Program-made: the position numbers and the translations under genes
Shown: in pieces, positions 28,404-37,636 of the stretch
Numbering within the stretch: position 1 is the stretch's first letter
Layout: every line of letters starts with the position of its first letter
Assembly (NCBI RefSeq): GCF_002973595.1
Contig: NZ_PVEO01000001.1
Coordinates: 372,001-436,000, forward strand
Source of the DNA: Jejuia pallidilutea
GTDB taxonomy: Bacteria > Bacteroidota > Bacteroidia > Flavobacteriales > Flavobacteriaceae
DNA: 64,000 nt
Reading direction: 5' to 3'
Notes under the pieces: generated by a model
The model's database searches: none
What the model was told of the DNA's origin: nothing
Seen by the model: the letters and a program-made list of their open reading frames with translations, nothing else

Positions 28404-29756
28404 ATGAACAAATTATTTAAACTCGCTTGCTGTACTATCTTGATAATATTTTGTAGCCTAAACAGCTATGCGCAAGACAAAGAAAAAACACTTGTATTGT
28501 TTACCAATGCTACAGTTTTTGATGGTGTAAACGAAAAACTAATGACCGACACCGATGTTTTAGTCGAAGATAATCTTATCAAACAAATCGGTAAAAACAT
28601 CAAAGCACCTAAAAACGCAGAAGTTATTGATATTGCAGGAAAAACCTTAATTCCTGGCTTAACGGATTGCCATGTACATATTATGTGGAATGACAATATT
28701 GAATACCTCATTTACAGCTCTCAAGACGGTTACCTGGGCGCTATGGCTGCAAAAAATGCCGAAAACATGCTAATGCGTGGTTTTACAACGGTTAGAGATC
28801 TTGGCGGACCAGCATTTGGGTTAAAAAAGGCGATTGATGATGGTGCCATCCCAGGACCGCGTATTCTTCCAAGTGGTTCTTTTATCTCACAAACGGCTGG
28901 CCATGGCGATTTTGATACACGTATGAAATACCAATCTAATCACTTTACAGGTCAGACTGATTTGGCCTACACACGTGGTTGGACCATTGTTGCAGATGGT
29001 AAATCTGAAGTTATCAAAGCTTCGCGCGAAATTCTAAGAGCTGGTGCCACCCAATTAAAGATTATGGGAAGCGGTAGTATCACAGGCGCACACGATCCGC
29101 TAGACGTTACTGAATATACTTTAGAAGAGTTAAAAGCCATTGTAAAGGAAGCCGAAAAATGGGGCACCTACGCAACCATTCACGCTTACAGTTCAGAATC
29201 TGTTATGAATGCTATTGAAGCTGGCGTAAAAGCTATTGAACACGGATTATTCGCCTCAGAGGAAGCCATGCGATTAATGAAAGAGAAAGATATTTTCTTT
29301 TCAACCCAGTTTTTATCGTATAGCGCAACACCAGAGGAAGCTGGCATGACAGGTGAATCTATCGCTAAGTACAATGAGGCAAAGGCTGGTGCAACTAACG
29401 GTTATAAAAATGCTAAGAAAGTAGGCGTTAAAATGTCGTTCGGTACCGATCTTTTAGGTGGATTGGAAATTGCTAAAGCACAAAATTTAGAGTTTTTGGC
29501 ACGTGCAGAATACTTTACAGGCTATGAAATATTAAAGCAAGCCACTTCAAACAATGCCGAACTTTTTGAACGTAGCGGCAAACGTCATCCTTATCAACAA
29601 GGTGCATTAGGTGTTATAAAAGAAGGTGCTTATGCAGATATCGTTGTGGTAGATGGTAACCCTTTAGAGGATATTAAGCTGTTAAGCAATCCTGTTGAAA
29701 ACCTCAAAATCATCATGAAAGATGGTAAAATTTATAAAAACACTTTAAATCAATAA
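28404..29756 (+). CDS. Secreted metal-dependent amidohydrolase (imidazolonepropionase/prolidase-like), paralogue A
   Basis: A 450-residue protein with signal peptide (ends SYAQ) and amidohydrolase-1 fold. Motifs: LFTNATVFDGVNEKLM at the N-terminal sandwich, GLTDCHVHIMW (HxH metal pair), GFTTVRDLGGP, QLKIMGSGSITGAHDPLD, IHAYSSESV, IEHGLFA, FGTDLLGG and YADIVVVDGNPLEDI. This matches the Xaa-Pro dipeptidase/imidazolonepropionase-related subgroup found in environmental Bacteroidetes. It is followed after 24 bp by a close paralogue of identical length, indicating tandem duplication. Likely action: hydrolysis of an acyl-proline or other cyclic dipeptide or amide in the periplasm. Confidence 0.88.
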   Translation: MNKLFKLACCTILIIFCSLNSYAQDKEKTLVLFTNATVFDGVNEKLMTDTDVLVEDNLIKQIGKNIKAPKNAEVIDIAGKTLIPGLTDCHVHIMWNDNIEYLIYSSQDGYLGAMAAKNAENMLMRGFTTVRDLGGPAFGLKKAIDDGAIPGPRILPSGSFISQTAGHGDFDTRMKYQSNHFTGQTDLAYTRGWTIVADGKSEVIKASREILRAGATQLKIMGSGSITGAHDPLDVTEYTLEELKAIVKEAEKWGTYATIHAYSSESVMNAIEAGVKAIEHGLFASEEAMRLMKEKDIFFSTQFLSYSATPEEAGMTGESIAKYNEAKAGATNGYKNAKKVGVKMSFGTDLLGGLEIAKAQNLEFLARAEYFTGYEILKQATSNNAELFERSGKRHPYQQGALGVIKEGAYADIVVVDGNPLEDIKLLSNPVENLKIIMKDGKIYKNTLNQ

Positions 29757-29780
29757 TTAATTCACCTTAAAAATTTTATT

Positions 29781-31133
29781 ATGAAAAACGCAATGAAGCA
29801 TGCTATTTTAGGATTACTTCTTTTAGCTGTAAGTTTCAATAGTTTTGGGCAAGACAAAGAAAAAACGTCCTACGTACTCATCACTAATGCCACAGTTTTT
29901 GATGGTGTTAACGAGAAATTAATGGAAGATACCGACATTTTAATTGAAAACAATTTGATTAAAGACATCGGTAAAAATCTTAAAGCACCAAAAGGTGCAG
30001 AAGTTATTGATGTCACCGGAAAAACATTACTTCCAGGCTTTATAGATGCGCATACACACTTAGCACTACACAGTGAGGTAGATTACCTTATTTACAGTGC
30101 ACCAGAAGGTTATATGGGCGCAAAAGCAGCAACCAACGCCACGCAAATGTTAATGCGTGGATTTACAACGGTTCGTGATATTGGTGGTCCAACCATTGGT
30201 TTAAAAATGGCCATTGATGAAGGCGCTGTTATTGGTCCTCGTATTCTTCCTGCTGGTAAAATGATTTCTCAATCTGCTGGTCATGGTGATTTTAATGCAC
30301 GTCAAATTAACTGGTCGCAGTATTTTGCTGGTCAAATCGATCCTGCATATATTAGAGGCTGGACCACCATTGCCGATGGTATTGCTGAAGTACAAAAAGC
30401 CACAAGAGAAACCCTTCGCTCTGGTGCATCACAAATTAAAATTATGGGAAGTGGCAGTATTTTAGGAGCACATGATCCTTTAGACGTTACAGAATACACT
30501 ATTGAAGAGTTAAAAGCCATCGTTAAGGAAGCTGATAAATGGGGAACATATTGTGGTATTCACGCTTATACATCAGAGTCTGTTATGAATGCTATCAATG
30601 CTGGCGTTCAAAGTATTGAGCATGGGTTGTTTGCTTCAGAAGAAGCATTCAAATTAATGAAAGAAAAAGATGTATTCTTTTCTACGCAGTTTATGGCATT
30701 TAGCTCAACACCAGAAGAAGCAGGTATGAACGAAGTCGCGGCACCAAAATATTTATTAGCTAAAGAAGGTGCTGATAATGGCTATAGATTATCTAAAAAA
30801 GTGGGTGTAAAAATGGCATTTGGTACCGATTTAGTTGGAGGGTTAGATATGAATACCTATCAACCACAGGAATTTGTAGCACGTTTAAAATACTACACAC
30901 CTTACGAAATTTTAGTACAAGCCACCTCCTTAAATGCTGAACTTTTAGAGCGCAGTGGCAAGCGTCACCCATACCAAGAAGGATCTTTAGGTGTGGTTAA
31001 AGAAGGTGCTTATGCGGATATCGTGGTTGTTGATGGAAACCCATTAAAAGATCTTACACTATTGGTAGAGCCTGACAAGAACATCAAACTTATTATGAAA
31101 GATGGAAAAGTGTATAAAAACACTTTGAATTAA
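29781..31133 (+). CDS. Secreted metal-dependent amidohydrolase, paralogue B
   Basis: Also 450 residues, with the same motif series as the preceding gene: LITNATVFDGVNEKLM, GFIDAHTHLAL, GFTTVRDIGGP, QIKIMGSGSILGAHDPLD, IHAYTSESV, IEHGLFA, FGTDLVGG and YADIVVVDGNPLKDL. The HxH motif differs (DAHTH instead of DCHVH), and the loop around residues 100-190 differs, suggesting altered substrate range after duplication. It ends 9 bp before a strong inverted-repeat terminator, so it is the last gene of the hydrolase operon. Confidence 0.88.
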   Translation: MKNAMKHAILGLLLLAVSFNSFGQDKEKTSYVLITNATVFDGVNEKLMEDTDILIENNLIKDIGKNLKAPKGAEVIDVTGKTLLPGFIDAHTHLALHSEVDYLIYSAPEGYMGAKAATNATQMLMRGFTTVRDIGGPTIGLKMAIDEGAVIGPRILPAGKMISQSAGHGDFNARQINWSQYFAGQIDPAYIRGWTTIADGIAEVQKATRETLRSGASQIKIMGSGSILGAHDPLDVTEYTIEELKAIVKEADKWGTYCGIHAYTSESVMNAINAGVQSIEHGLFASEEAFKLMKEKDVFFSTQFMAFSSTPEEAGMNEVAAPKYLLAKEGADNGYRLSKKVGVKMAFGTDLVGGLDMNTYQPQEFVARLKYYTPYEILVQATSLNAELLERSGKRHPYQEGSLGVVKEGAYADIVVVDGNPLKDLTLLVEPDKNIKLIMKDGKVYKNTLN

Positions 31134-31142
31134 TCTAATTTT

Positions 31143-31199
31143 AAACAATAAAACAGGTTACAGTGACACTACACATGTAATCTGTTTTTATTGTTTTTT
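31143..31199 (+). terminator. Intrinsic terminator after the amidohydrolase operon
   Basis: A long near-perfect inverted repeat: the left arm at 31143-31162 pairs with 31176-31196 with one bulged T and one G-T pair, followed by a T run. It follows the stop of paralogue B by about 10 bp and separates it from the porin gene. Confidence 0.75.
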
Positions 31200-31213
31200 A
31201 AACCTAAAATGTT

Positions 31214-32539
31214 ATGCTAAAGTTTCAACTTTTTTCTAATATTTTGAACACATTAAAGCCTAAATCGTATGCGTTTTCACTTCTAGCGTTTTCAATGCTC
31301 ACCTTATTATCTCTGAGCACTGTTACATTGCATGCACAACAAGAAAATGAAACGCAGCAAGATACCACGAAAACCCAAAGACCATCATTGTTGAGCCCTT
31401 CGGATGCTAACAATCAGCTTAAAGCAGATGCTGAAGATAAGAATCCTACCATTAAAAAGGATTTTATTGATAAAGCGGTTGAAGCTAAAGAAGCCTTTTA
31501 TAAAAAAACAGGTTTTAAAATTGGATTCGATTATAACTCGCTTTATATGGGAGCTACGGAAAGTTTGGGCAACAACAACCATACTGCAAGTGGTATTGCC
31601 AGACTTTATGGTCGTTGGGATCTTATAGGCCATGGCACTAATGATACTGGTGGCATTGTTTACAAAATTGAACATAGACATCGTTATGCTGAATTAACGC
31701 CTTCCCAATTGGGATTCGAAATTGGTTACGCTGGTTCCTTACACCCATTATATAGCAACCAAGGTTTTAGAACTACTAACTTGTATTGGAGACAATCGTT
31801 CGCAAACGGAAGCGTTGTGGGTTATGTAGGATTTTTAGATAGCTCGGACTGGACCGACGTTTACGCATTGGCAAGTCCGTGGGAAAGCTTTAACAACTTA
31901 GCTTTTTCGGTAGGCTCTGCAACTATTGGTGGTTTGCCAGATGGTACGCTTGGTGTAATGCTAAGCGCATGGTTAACCGACAAGGTGTATGCCATTGCCA
32001 GTATTACAGACGCTAATGCAAGAGCAACCGATATTTTTAAAGGTTTTGACACGTTTTTTAGTGATTTCCAAACCTTTAAAACCTTTGAGTTGGGTATCGT
32101 AAAAAGTAAGGAAATGGCGTTTGTAAACAATTTCCACGTTACCCTTTGGCAAATTGACGAAAGTAATTTTTACGGATCACCAAGTGGTTGGGGAATCAGT
32201 GCTGGTGGAACTACAATGCTCGCAGGTAAATACGAGCCTTTTTTAAGAGGTGGTTGGGCCAAAGATGGTGGTAGTCTTTACGAAGCATCTGTTAGCGCAG
32301 GTGTAGGTTATTACATGGGAAGCCATGTTTTGGGTGTTGGCCTAAATTGGGGAAAACCAAACGAGACGACTTTTGGTGCTGGTTTGGACGACCAGTGGAC
32401 TTCAGAAATTTTTTACAGGTGGCAAGTAGCGCACCAATTTCAAATCACACCAAATGTTCAATTAGTAGCTAATCCTGCTTTAAATCCCAATGCATCATTT
32501 ATACCTGTTGTTGGTCTGCGTTCGCGTATATTCTTATAA
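31214..32539 (+). CDS. OprB-like carbohydrate-selective porin
   Basis: A 441-residue protein with an extended signal region (cleavage near LHAQ), a charged helical segment (about residues 60-95) and a beta-barrel. Barrel motifs resemble OprB porins: GIARLYGRWDLIG, GFRTTNLYWRQSF, GYVGFLDSSDWTDVY, LGIVKSKEMAF, GISAGGTTMLAGKYEPFLRGGWAKDG. It would allow diffusion of a small organic solute across the outer membrane. It lies just after the terminator of the hydrolase operon and probably has its own promoter in or after that gap; functional linkage with the hydrolases is inferred from co-location. Confidence 0.8.
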   Translation: MLKFQLFSNILNTLKPKSYAFSLLAFSMLTLLSLSTVTLHAQQENETQQDTTKTQRPSLLSPSDANNQLKADAEDKNPTIKKDFIDKAVEAKEAFYKKTGFKIGFDYNSLYMGATESLGNNNHTASGIARLYGRWDLIGHGTNDTGGIVYKIEHRHRYAELTPSQLGFEIGYAGSLHPLYSNQGFRTTNLYWRQSFANGSVVGYVGFLDSSDWTDVYALASPWESFNNLAFSVGSATIGGLPDGTLGVMLSAWLTDKVYAIASITDANARATDIFKGFDTFFSDFQTFKTFELGIVKSKEMAFVNNFHVTLWQIDESNFYGSPSGWGISAGGTTMLAGKYEPFLRGGWAKDGGSLYEASVSAGVGYYMGSHVLGVGLNWGKPNETTFGAGLDDQWTSEIFYRWQVAHQFQITPNVQLVANPALNPNASFIPVVGLRSRIFL

Positions 32540-32613
32540 ACAAAATATATGATTAAAGATTTATAAAATGCTATTATAATTCTTATAAAGTAATTGATCA
32601 ATTTTTCAATTTA

Positions 32614-32643
32614 CACAACAACTACTAAAAAGGTGTTGTTTTA
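32614..32643 (+). terminator. Possible weak terminator after the porin gene
   Basis: AACAAC at 32617-32622 pairs with GTTGTT at 32635-32640 and is followed by TT. The short stem makes this a low-confidence call in an AT-rich 227-bp gap. Confidence 0.3.
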
Positions 32644-32766
32644 AACAGCTTATTGAATTGTTTTTTTTAATTTCAAAACCATATGCGTTCAATTCTTTTC
32701 AAAATAGAAATCATATTATAGAATATTCATTTATTAACGAATGATAAATTTTTAGCAATTAATACT

Positions 32767-33486
32767 ATGACCAAAAAACTACAATTGGCTTGCAGCCTCA
32801 TACTAATTTTATGCACTACAAGGGCTTACTGTCAAGATAGCATTAACCTTGAAGTAATTGACTATAAAATTAACAAAGGGAGATTTTATAGTTCATTAAA
32901 CTTTTCCTTAGACCAAAGAAATGCTGAAAACGAAAACCAGTTGATAAGACAGGTTATAGACCAGAACAAATACGATTACACGATAACTGCCAATGCAGGT
33001 TTTGCTATAAAAAACAACCTAACCTTAGGCTTTTCTGCTGGTTATGGTAGGGCAAAGGAGGTGATTACATTCCTAGATCAAGATGATATGGAGGTACAAT
33101 CTAACTTGTTGGAACAAAGCTTTTCTTTCTTACCAAACCTAAGACAATACATACCAATTGGCGAAGGAAGGCTTCAAATTATAGTTCAAACGCAGCTAGG
33201 TTTCACGTTTGGCGAATCTTTACAACGCGATTTTATGATGAACGACGTAAATAAAATAGAAACCGACTTTATAGATTTTCAGTTGGGTATAAATCCAGGC
33301 GTTGTGCTATTTTTTAATCGAAATTGGGCATTAGAAACAACGGTAGGTGTTGCTGGTTTTTCCGCAAGACTTGACGAAAAAACAGTAAACAACGATGTCG
33401 ATGCCCAAGAAAAAGTCCAGACCACCAATATAGATTTAAAGCTCAACCTTTTAGAATTAAGTTTAGGAGTCGCCTATTACTTTTAA
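32767..33486 (+). CDS. Predicted outer-membrane beta-barrel protein
   Basis: A 239-residue protein with signal peptide (ends AYCQ) and an eight-strand-like barrel pattern: alternating hydrophobic residues in GRFYSSLNFSLDQR, YTITANAGFAIKNNLTLGFSAGYG, GRLQIIVQTQLGFTFG and a C-terminus ending LSLGVAYYF, the classical outer-membrane insertion signal. It is a porin- or OmpW/OmpA-barrel-sized protein with no enzymatic motif. The next gene, a PCMD lipoprotein, begins 13 bp downstream, so the pair is co-transcribed. Confidence 0.7.
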   Translation: MTKKLQLACSLILILCTTRAYCQDSINLEVIDYKINKGRFYSSLNFSLDQRNAENENQLIRQVIDQNKYDYTITANAGFAIKNNLTLGFSAGYGRAKEVITFLDQDDMEVQSNLLEQSFSFLPNLRQYIPIGEGRLQIIVQTQLGFTFGESLQRDFMMNDVNKIETDFIDFQLGINPGVVLFFNRNWALETTVGVAGFSARLDEKTVNNDVDAQEKVQTTNIDLKLNLLELSLGVAYYF

Positions 33487-33499
33487 ATAGACTTTAGAT

Positions 33500-34558
33500 A
33501 TGAAACAAATAAAATTTATAATATGCCTGGTTCTAAGTTTAGCAACACTTCATTCATGCATAGAGGAGGATAAATTCGGTTTGTCTTCATTTAAAGCCAT
33601 TACCGCTTTTCAACTACCCATGCAAGATGGTACAACTACTATAAATGCAGACGACCTGTTAATAGAAATACCTGTTGTTGAGGGTGTAAATTTAGAAAAC
33701 ATCGTACCTTCCAACATAGAGATATCAAATCTTGCCACCATTTCGCCATTACCAAGCGAAGCACAAGATTTTACAAATCCAGTACTATATACCGTGACTG
33801 CAGAAGATAACACCACTGCCATTTGGACGGTTACCGTGGTTTCTACCATACCCAATCCGCAGTTACCAAACAGCAATTTCGATCTTTGGTATGCCGTTGG
33901 CGATTACCAACAACCAGGAGAAAGTGAAGACACTACGGTTTGGGGCACTGCCAATAGAGCTTTAGCCATTGCTGGCGACGCAAATACCAATCCAGAGGAT
34001 TTAGGAAATGGTGACTTTGCTGTTAATCTAACCAGTGTTGCGGCACCACTTTTAGTAAGAATGGCAGCCGCTACCTTGTTTACAGGAAAATTTACAGATG
34101 GTTTTCCTAATCCTGCAGATCCTAGAAGTAATATTGATTTTGGCACACCGTTCTCGGGAAAACCAAATGCCTTTCGTTTAGACTACACTTATATACCTGG
34201 CGAGTCTAATGAAGATGAGGACGGAAACGTAATTCCCGGCTCAGACCAATGCGATATTTATGTTTTGCTAGAAAATAGGGAAGGAGACCTTATTGAAAGA
34301 ATAGGTACTGGTTGGTTTAGGAGCGACACGCAGGTAGATACATTTACAAACTTAGAGGTAGATATTATTTATGGGGAACTAGATTCATCCTTACCTCAAT
34401 TTGAATATGCTAATATTAGGGATGATGAGGTTTGGGGCAATGCCGAAGATACACCAACACACATTACAGTGGTGTTTTCCTCTAGCGCTTTGGGCGATTT
34501 TTTCACTGGTGCCATAGGCAGCGAGCTTCGGATAAATAATTTTGAATTAGTGTATTAG
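33500..34558 (+). CDS. PCMD-domain (putative carbohydrate metabolism domain) lipoprotein
   Basis: A 352-residue lipoprotein with lipobox Cys20 (ATLHSC). The N-terminal half (about 30-115) is a beta-sandwich of the DUF5018/Ig type (segments AITAFQLPMQDGTTTINAD, TVTAEDNTTAIWTVTVV). The C-terminal half (about 120-350) has the PCMD signature: NSNFDLWY, a TVWGTANRAL region, and HITVVFSSSALGDFFTGAIG near the end. PCMD proteins are surface lipoproteins with a jelly-roll fold thought to bind ligands. Here it pairs with a barrel and a HAD lipoprotein rather than glycoside hydrolases. Confidence 0.82.
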   Translation: MKQIKFIICLVLSLATLHSCIEEDKFGLSSFKAITAFQLPMQDGTTTINADDLLIEIPVVEGVNLENIVPSNIEISNLATISPLPSEAQDFTNPVLYTVTAEDNTTAIWTVTVVSTIPNPQLPNSNFDLWYAVGDYQQPGESEDTTVWGTANRALAIAGDANTNPEDLGNGDFAVNLTSVAAPLLVRMAAATLFTGKFTDGFPNPADPRSNIDFGTPFSGKPNAFRLDYTYIPGESNEDEDGNVIPGSDQCDIYVLLENREGDLIERIGTGWFRSDTQVDTFTNLEVDIIYGELDSSLPQFEYANIRDDEVWGNAEDTPTHITVVFSSSALGDFFTGAIGSELRINNFELVY

Positions 34559-34633
34559 AAACACCAACGGTTCTTAATTTAAAGGACTACTAAAAAATAC
34601 TGATTATAGAAAACAATGATAAAAATTATAAAA

Positions 34634-35656
34634 ATGAAAAAACAAATTATCGTCTTAGTAAGCTTATTCGTTCTTACTTATGGTTGTAAGCAAGACAACG
34701 CTACTGCAACAACCGAACAAGAAACCAGCAGCGTCTCTGACCCATTACCTTCATGGAATGACGGTAAAACAAAAGATGAGATTATAGCTTTTGTAAAAAA
34801 AGTAACAACCGAAGGTACGCAAGACTTTGTACCTGCAGAAGACCGTATAGCCACTTTTGACAATGATGGGACGCTTTGGGCAGAACAACCTATTTATTTT
34901 CAGTTATTTTTTGCATTAGACCAAATTAAGGTATTGGCACCAGAGCATCCCGAATGGAAAACCACCGAACCTTTTAAATCTGTTTTAGAAGATGATATGG
35001 AGGGCGTTTTAAAATCTGGAAAAGAAGGCCTTCTTAAAATAGCCATGGCAAGCCATGCCAATATCGATGCAGAAGATTTTAAGTCAGCCGTAAAAACCTG
35101 GATGGCAACTGCCAAACACCCTCGTTTTAATCAACCCTATAATGCTGTTGTGTATCAACCTATGCTTGAATTGATGTCCTATTTAGAAGCCAATGGTTTT
35201 ACAAACTTTATCGTTTCGGGTGGTGATATTGATTTTATGCGCGCGTGGGCAACAGAAACCTATGGTATTCCTTCACACCGCATTGTTGGCAGCACCGTTG
35301 AAGCCCAATATGACAATACAGATGGCAAAGCCTCTGTGATAAGGTTGCCTGGCGTGGTATTAGCAGATAGAGGCGATGGCAAACCTATTGGAATTTATAG
35401 ACATATTGGTAAAAAACCCATTTTTGCTGCCGGAAATTCTGACGGTGATTTAGAAATGTTACACTATACGGATGCTAACACCCACCCAAGTCTTAAACTA
35501 TATGTGCACCATACGGATGAAACAAGAGAATGGGCTTACGATAGGGATTCACCAATTGGAGAACTCAATAAAGGGCTTGATGAGGCCATGGCAAAAAACT
35601 GGACCATTGCCAATATGAAAAACGATTGGAATACCGTTTTCTCCTTTGAAAAATAA
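34634..35656 (+). CDS. HAD-family phosphatase lipoprotein
   Basis: About 340 residues from the ATG at 34634. The frame opens at an earlier ATG at 34616, but the later one gives a clean lipoprotein signal with Cys18 (LTYGC). HAD motifs: FDNDGTLW (motif I, nucleophile Asp and acid/base Asp), FIVSGGDIDF (motif II region), and AAGNSDGDLEML (motif IV). This resembles exported phosphoserine-phosphatase-like HAD enzymes. The lipobox and signal predict a periplasmic or membrane-anchored phosphatase. It ends the plus-strand block; a bidirectional terminator follows. Confidence 0.85.
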   Translation: MKKQIIVLVSLFVLTYGCKQDNATATTEQETSSVSDPLPSWNDGKTKDEIIAFVKKVTTEGTQDFVPAEDRIATFDNDGTLWAEQPIYFQLFFALDQIKVLAPEHPEWKTTEPFKSVLEDDMEGVLKSGKEGLLKIAMASHANIDAEDFKSAVKTWMATAKHPRFNQPYNAVVYQPMLELMSYLEANGFTNFIVSGGDIDFMRAWATETYGIPSHRIVGSTVEAQYDNTDGKASVIRLPGVVLADRGDGKPIGIYRHIGKKPIFAAGNSDGDLEMLHYTDANTHPSLKLYVHHTDETREWAYDRDSPIGELNKGLDEAMAKNWTIANMKNDWNTVFSFEK

Positions 35657-35721
35657 AACAGTATATTTTAATAAGATTGGTGTATTTCTGTAATCTATTC
35701 ATTTATTAGTAGACTAAAAAA

Positions 35722-35763
35722 AAGCCTTCAACCTAAAAACTTATGTGTTTCGGTTGAAGGCTT
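35722..35763. terminator. Bidirectional intrinsic terminator between HAD and SDR genes
   Basis: A perfect 12-bp stem (35722-35733 with 35752-35763; AAGCCTTCAACC and its complement). On the minus strand it is followed by a run of T residues, a textbook terminator for the SDR gene, whose stop is at 35787. On the plus strand it also closes the HAD transcript. Confidence 0.88.
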
Positions 35764-35786
35764 AATAATACTCTTTTGTAATGCTA

Positions 35787-36554
35787 TCAAGCTAACATTC
35801 CTCCGTCTATTGGATTTGTAGTTCCTGTTATGAACTTACTTTCATCACTAGCTAAGAACAACACCAAATCGGCTACTTCATAAGGTTCTGCATAACGACC
35901 TAATGGTATTTGGCTTGTTAATCTGGCATGAGCAGCTTCGGCATCGCCAGGTGCGAAACCTTCCTCAAGCGATTGCATCATTCTATTATCTACTGGTGAA
36001 GGGTTAATACAATTCACACGGATTTTATACTTTGCTAAATCCATAGCCGCAGATTTGGTTAAACCAACAGTAGCATGTTTAGAGGTACTGTAAGCAACGG
36101 CATTTGGTACACCTTGCAACCCAGTAACTGATGAAGATATAATAATGCTTCCACCTCCAGCATCTCTAAGTGCTGCGATGGAGTGCTTAATCGACAGGTA
36201 GACACCTTTAATGTTTACAGCCATAACGGTATCAAAAACTTTATCATCAAAATCTATAATAGGCGCCACTTTGCCTTCTATACCAGCATTTGCAAATACA
36301 ATGTCTATTTTACCATAAGCGTCAAGCGCTTTCTGTACAAAGTTTTTAGTATCGTCGGCACTAGTAACATCTGCTTTTACAATAATTACACGATCGCCAG
36401 CATTTAATTCTTTCTGAGCTTCTTCTAATGCTTCTTGGTTAAGATCTACTAGTACAACATTGGCGCCTTGCTCTAAAAATTTAGCTGCTGTAGTTTTTCC
36501 GATGGAACCAGATCCACCTGTAATAATTGCAGTTTTTTTGTTAAGTCTTTTCAT
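35787..36554 (-). CDS. SDR-family NAD(P)-dependent oxidoreductase
   Basis: A 255-residue classical short-chain dehydrogenase. It shows the Rossmann motif TGGSGSIGK (TGxxxGxG) near residue 14, NAGIEGK near 89, a Ser in SSSVTGLQG and the YSTSKHA (YxxxK) active-site pair near 157. A DLNQE acidic end of beta-2 favours NAD over NADP. Substrate cannot be inferred; many such enzymes are alcohol or sugar dehydrogenases. It is monocistronic, ending at a strong terminator. Confidence 0.92.
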   Translation of the reverse strand: MKRLNKKTAIITGGSGSIGKTTAAKFLEQGANVVLVDLNQEALEEAQKELNAGDRVIIVKADVTSADDTKNFVQKALDAYGKIDIVFANAGIEGKVAPIIDFDDKVFDTVMAVNIKGVYLSIKHSIAALRDAGGGSIIISSSVTGLQGVPNAVAYSTSKHATVGLTKSAAMDLAKYKIRVNCINPSPVDNRMMQSLEEGFAPGDAEAAHARLTSQIPLGRYAEPYEVADLVLFLASDESKFITGTTNPIDGGMLA

Positions 36555-36890
36555 AAATTGATATTTGTTTTTTCCGAAAAAATCGGGGGTTTATCTGCCG
36601 TAAGATATTGTTAGTTTTGAGGTATTAAAAACACTCACAACACATTAATTTTATTAGTCTACAAAATAAAAAACAGAGATGATATAAACAACAAAATTAT
36701 ATCTAGCTTGATAAAAAAACTTCTTAAAATTTGCTGGTTATACCATTAAAATTAAATCAGTCCCAAACTATCAAACGCCTTAATCTAAAATAAGCAAAAA
36801 CGAATATAGCACCTCTAAAACTAACAAAGGGTTTTCTTCTTAAAATTTATGTAAAGCAGAGCATACAAGATTGTTTACTGCGTCTTAATG
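36555..36890. other. 336-bp AT-rich gap, no gene seen
   Basis: Upstream of the SDR gene and downstream of the STAS-like gene. No open frame of note, tRNA or clear terminator is visible; it presumably contains the SDR promoter. Confidence 0.5.
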
Positions 36891-37298
36891 TTAACCTTGT
36901 TTTAGCTGTTTAACCTCCTTATACTCATGAAGTATAATTTTATGAACCCATTCCATGGCTAAACTCAAGGTTTCAAAAACTTCAAATGGTTTATCATAAA
37001 AATTACTTTCAAATAGTGCATTATCGCGAGCTATAGGTTTATCAGAAACAATTGCAATTGCCAAAAGGTTATGAATTTTTGAAGTCCCCAAATAGGTAAG
37101 CGGATCAACCGAATAAGAAAAATGTCTATTAGAGATGTAAATTACAGGTTTATTGGTAAAATGTTTATCAATAATTTGACGTAAGATCTCATTATCTTTT
37201 GGTGTTATTACAACACCCTCCTCAATTTGGTTTACCATAAATTCGTCAAAAACAAAGACTTTCGCCCCTACTAAGTCGTAACTGTAAAACATCCCCAT
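36891..37298 (-). CDS. Conserved hypothetical protein, STAS/SpoIIAA-like
   Basis: About 136 residues if started at the ATG at 37298 (MGMFYSYDL). The frame also extends to an ATG at 37355 with a hydrophobic leader of doubtful reality. The pattern is VGAKVFVFDEFMVNQIEEGVVITPKDNEILRQIIDKHF and NKPVIYISNRHFSYSVDPLTYL, followed by LLAIAIVSDKP and AMEWVHKI. This looks like the small STAS/SpoIIAA-type alpha/beta proteins found singly in Flavobacteriaceae. No catalytic residues are seen. It is the last chromosomal gene before the mobile element. Confidence 0.6.
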   Translation of the reverse strand: MGMFYSYDLVGAKVFVFDEFMVNQIEEGVVITPKDNEILRQIIDKHFTNKPVIYISNRHFSYSVDPLTYLGTSKIHNLLAIAIVSDKPIARDNALFESNFYDKPFEVFETLSLAMEWVHKIILHEYKEVKQLKQG

Positions 37299-37606
37299 AT
37301 TAATAGCTTTTATAATGCTGCTAAATATAGAAAATATTAGTATACAAATTAACATTTGTAAATTATTTTACCCTAAGCCCTATCTACTAATCAATAAAAA
37401 AACCAATAAACAAGTTTTTACAAATCATATTTCCCAAGTTTAAATAAATATTTTAGGGAAATACCGCTTACCGGGCATTTCGCGGAATTTCTAATCATTT
37501 TACAAGCTAAAATAATGTAATAAACCTACTAAAAGAACTATGTATCTGTACCAGCTTAACCTAAGAAAAGATAATATTATTTAAACACATAAGAAGTTTA
37601 AAAAAG

Positions 37607-37634
37607 AAAAGCCGAAGACAAATCTTCGGCTTTT
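37607..37634. terminator. Terminator of the truncated tRNA-Leu gene
   Basis: A 12-bp perfect stem (37607-37618 with 37623-37634) with a CAAA loop and T runs on both sides. On the minus strand it lies immediately after the tRNA 3' end, as expected for a native tRNA terminator, which supports that this side is the original chromosome. Confidence 0.82.
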
Positions 37635-37636
37635 AG

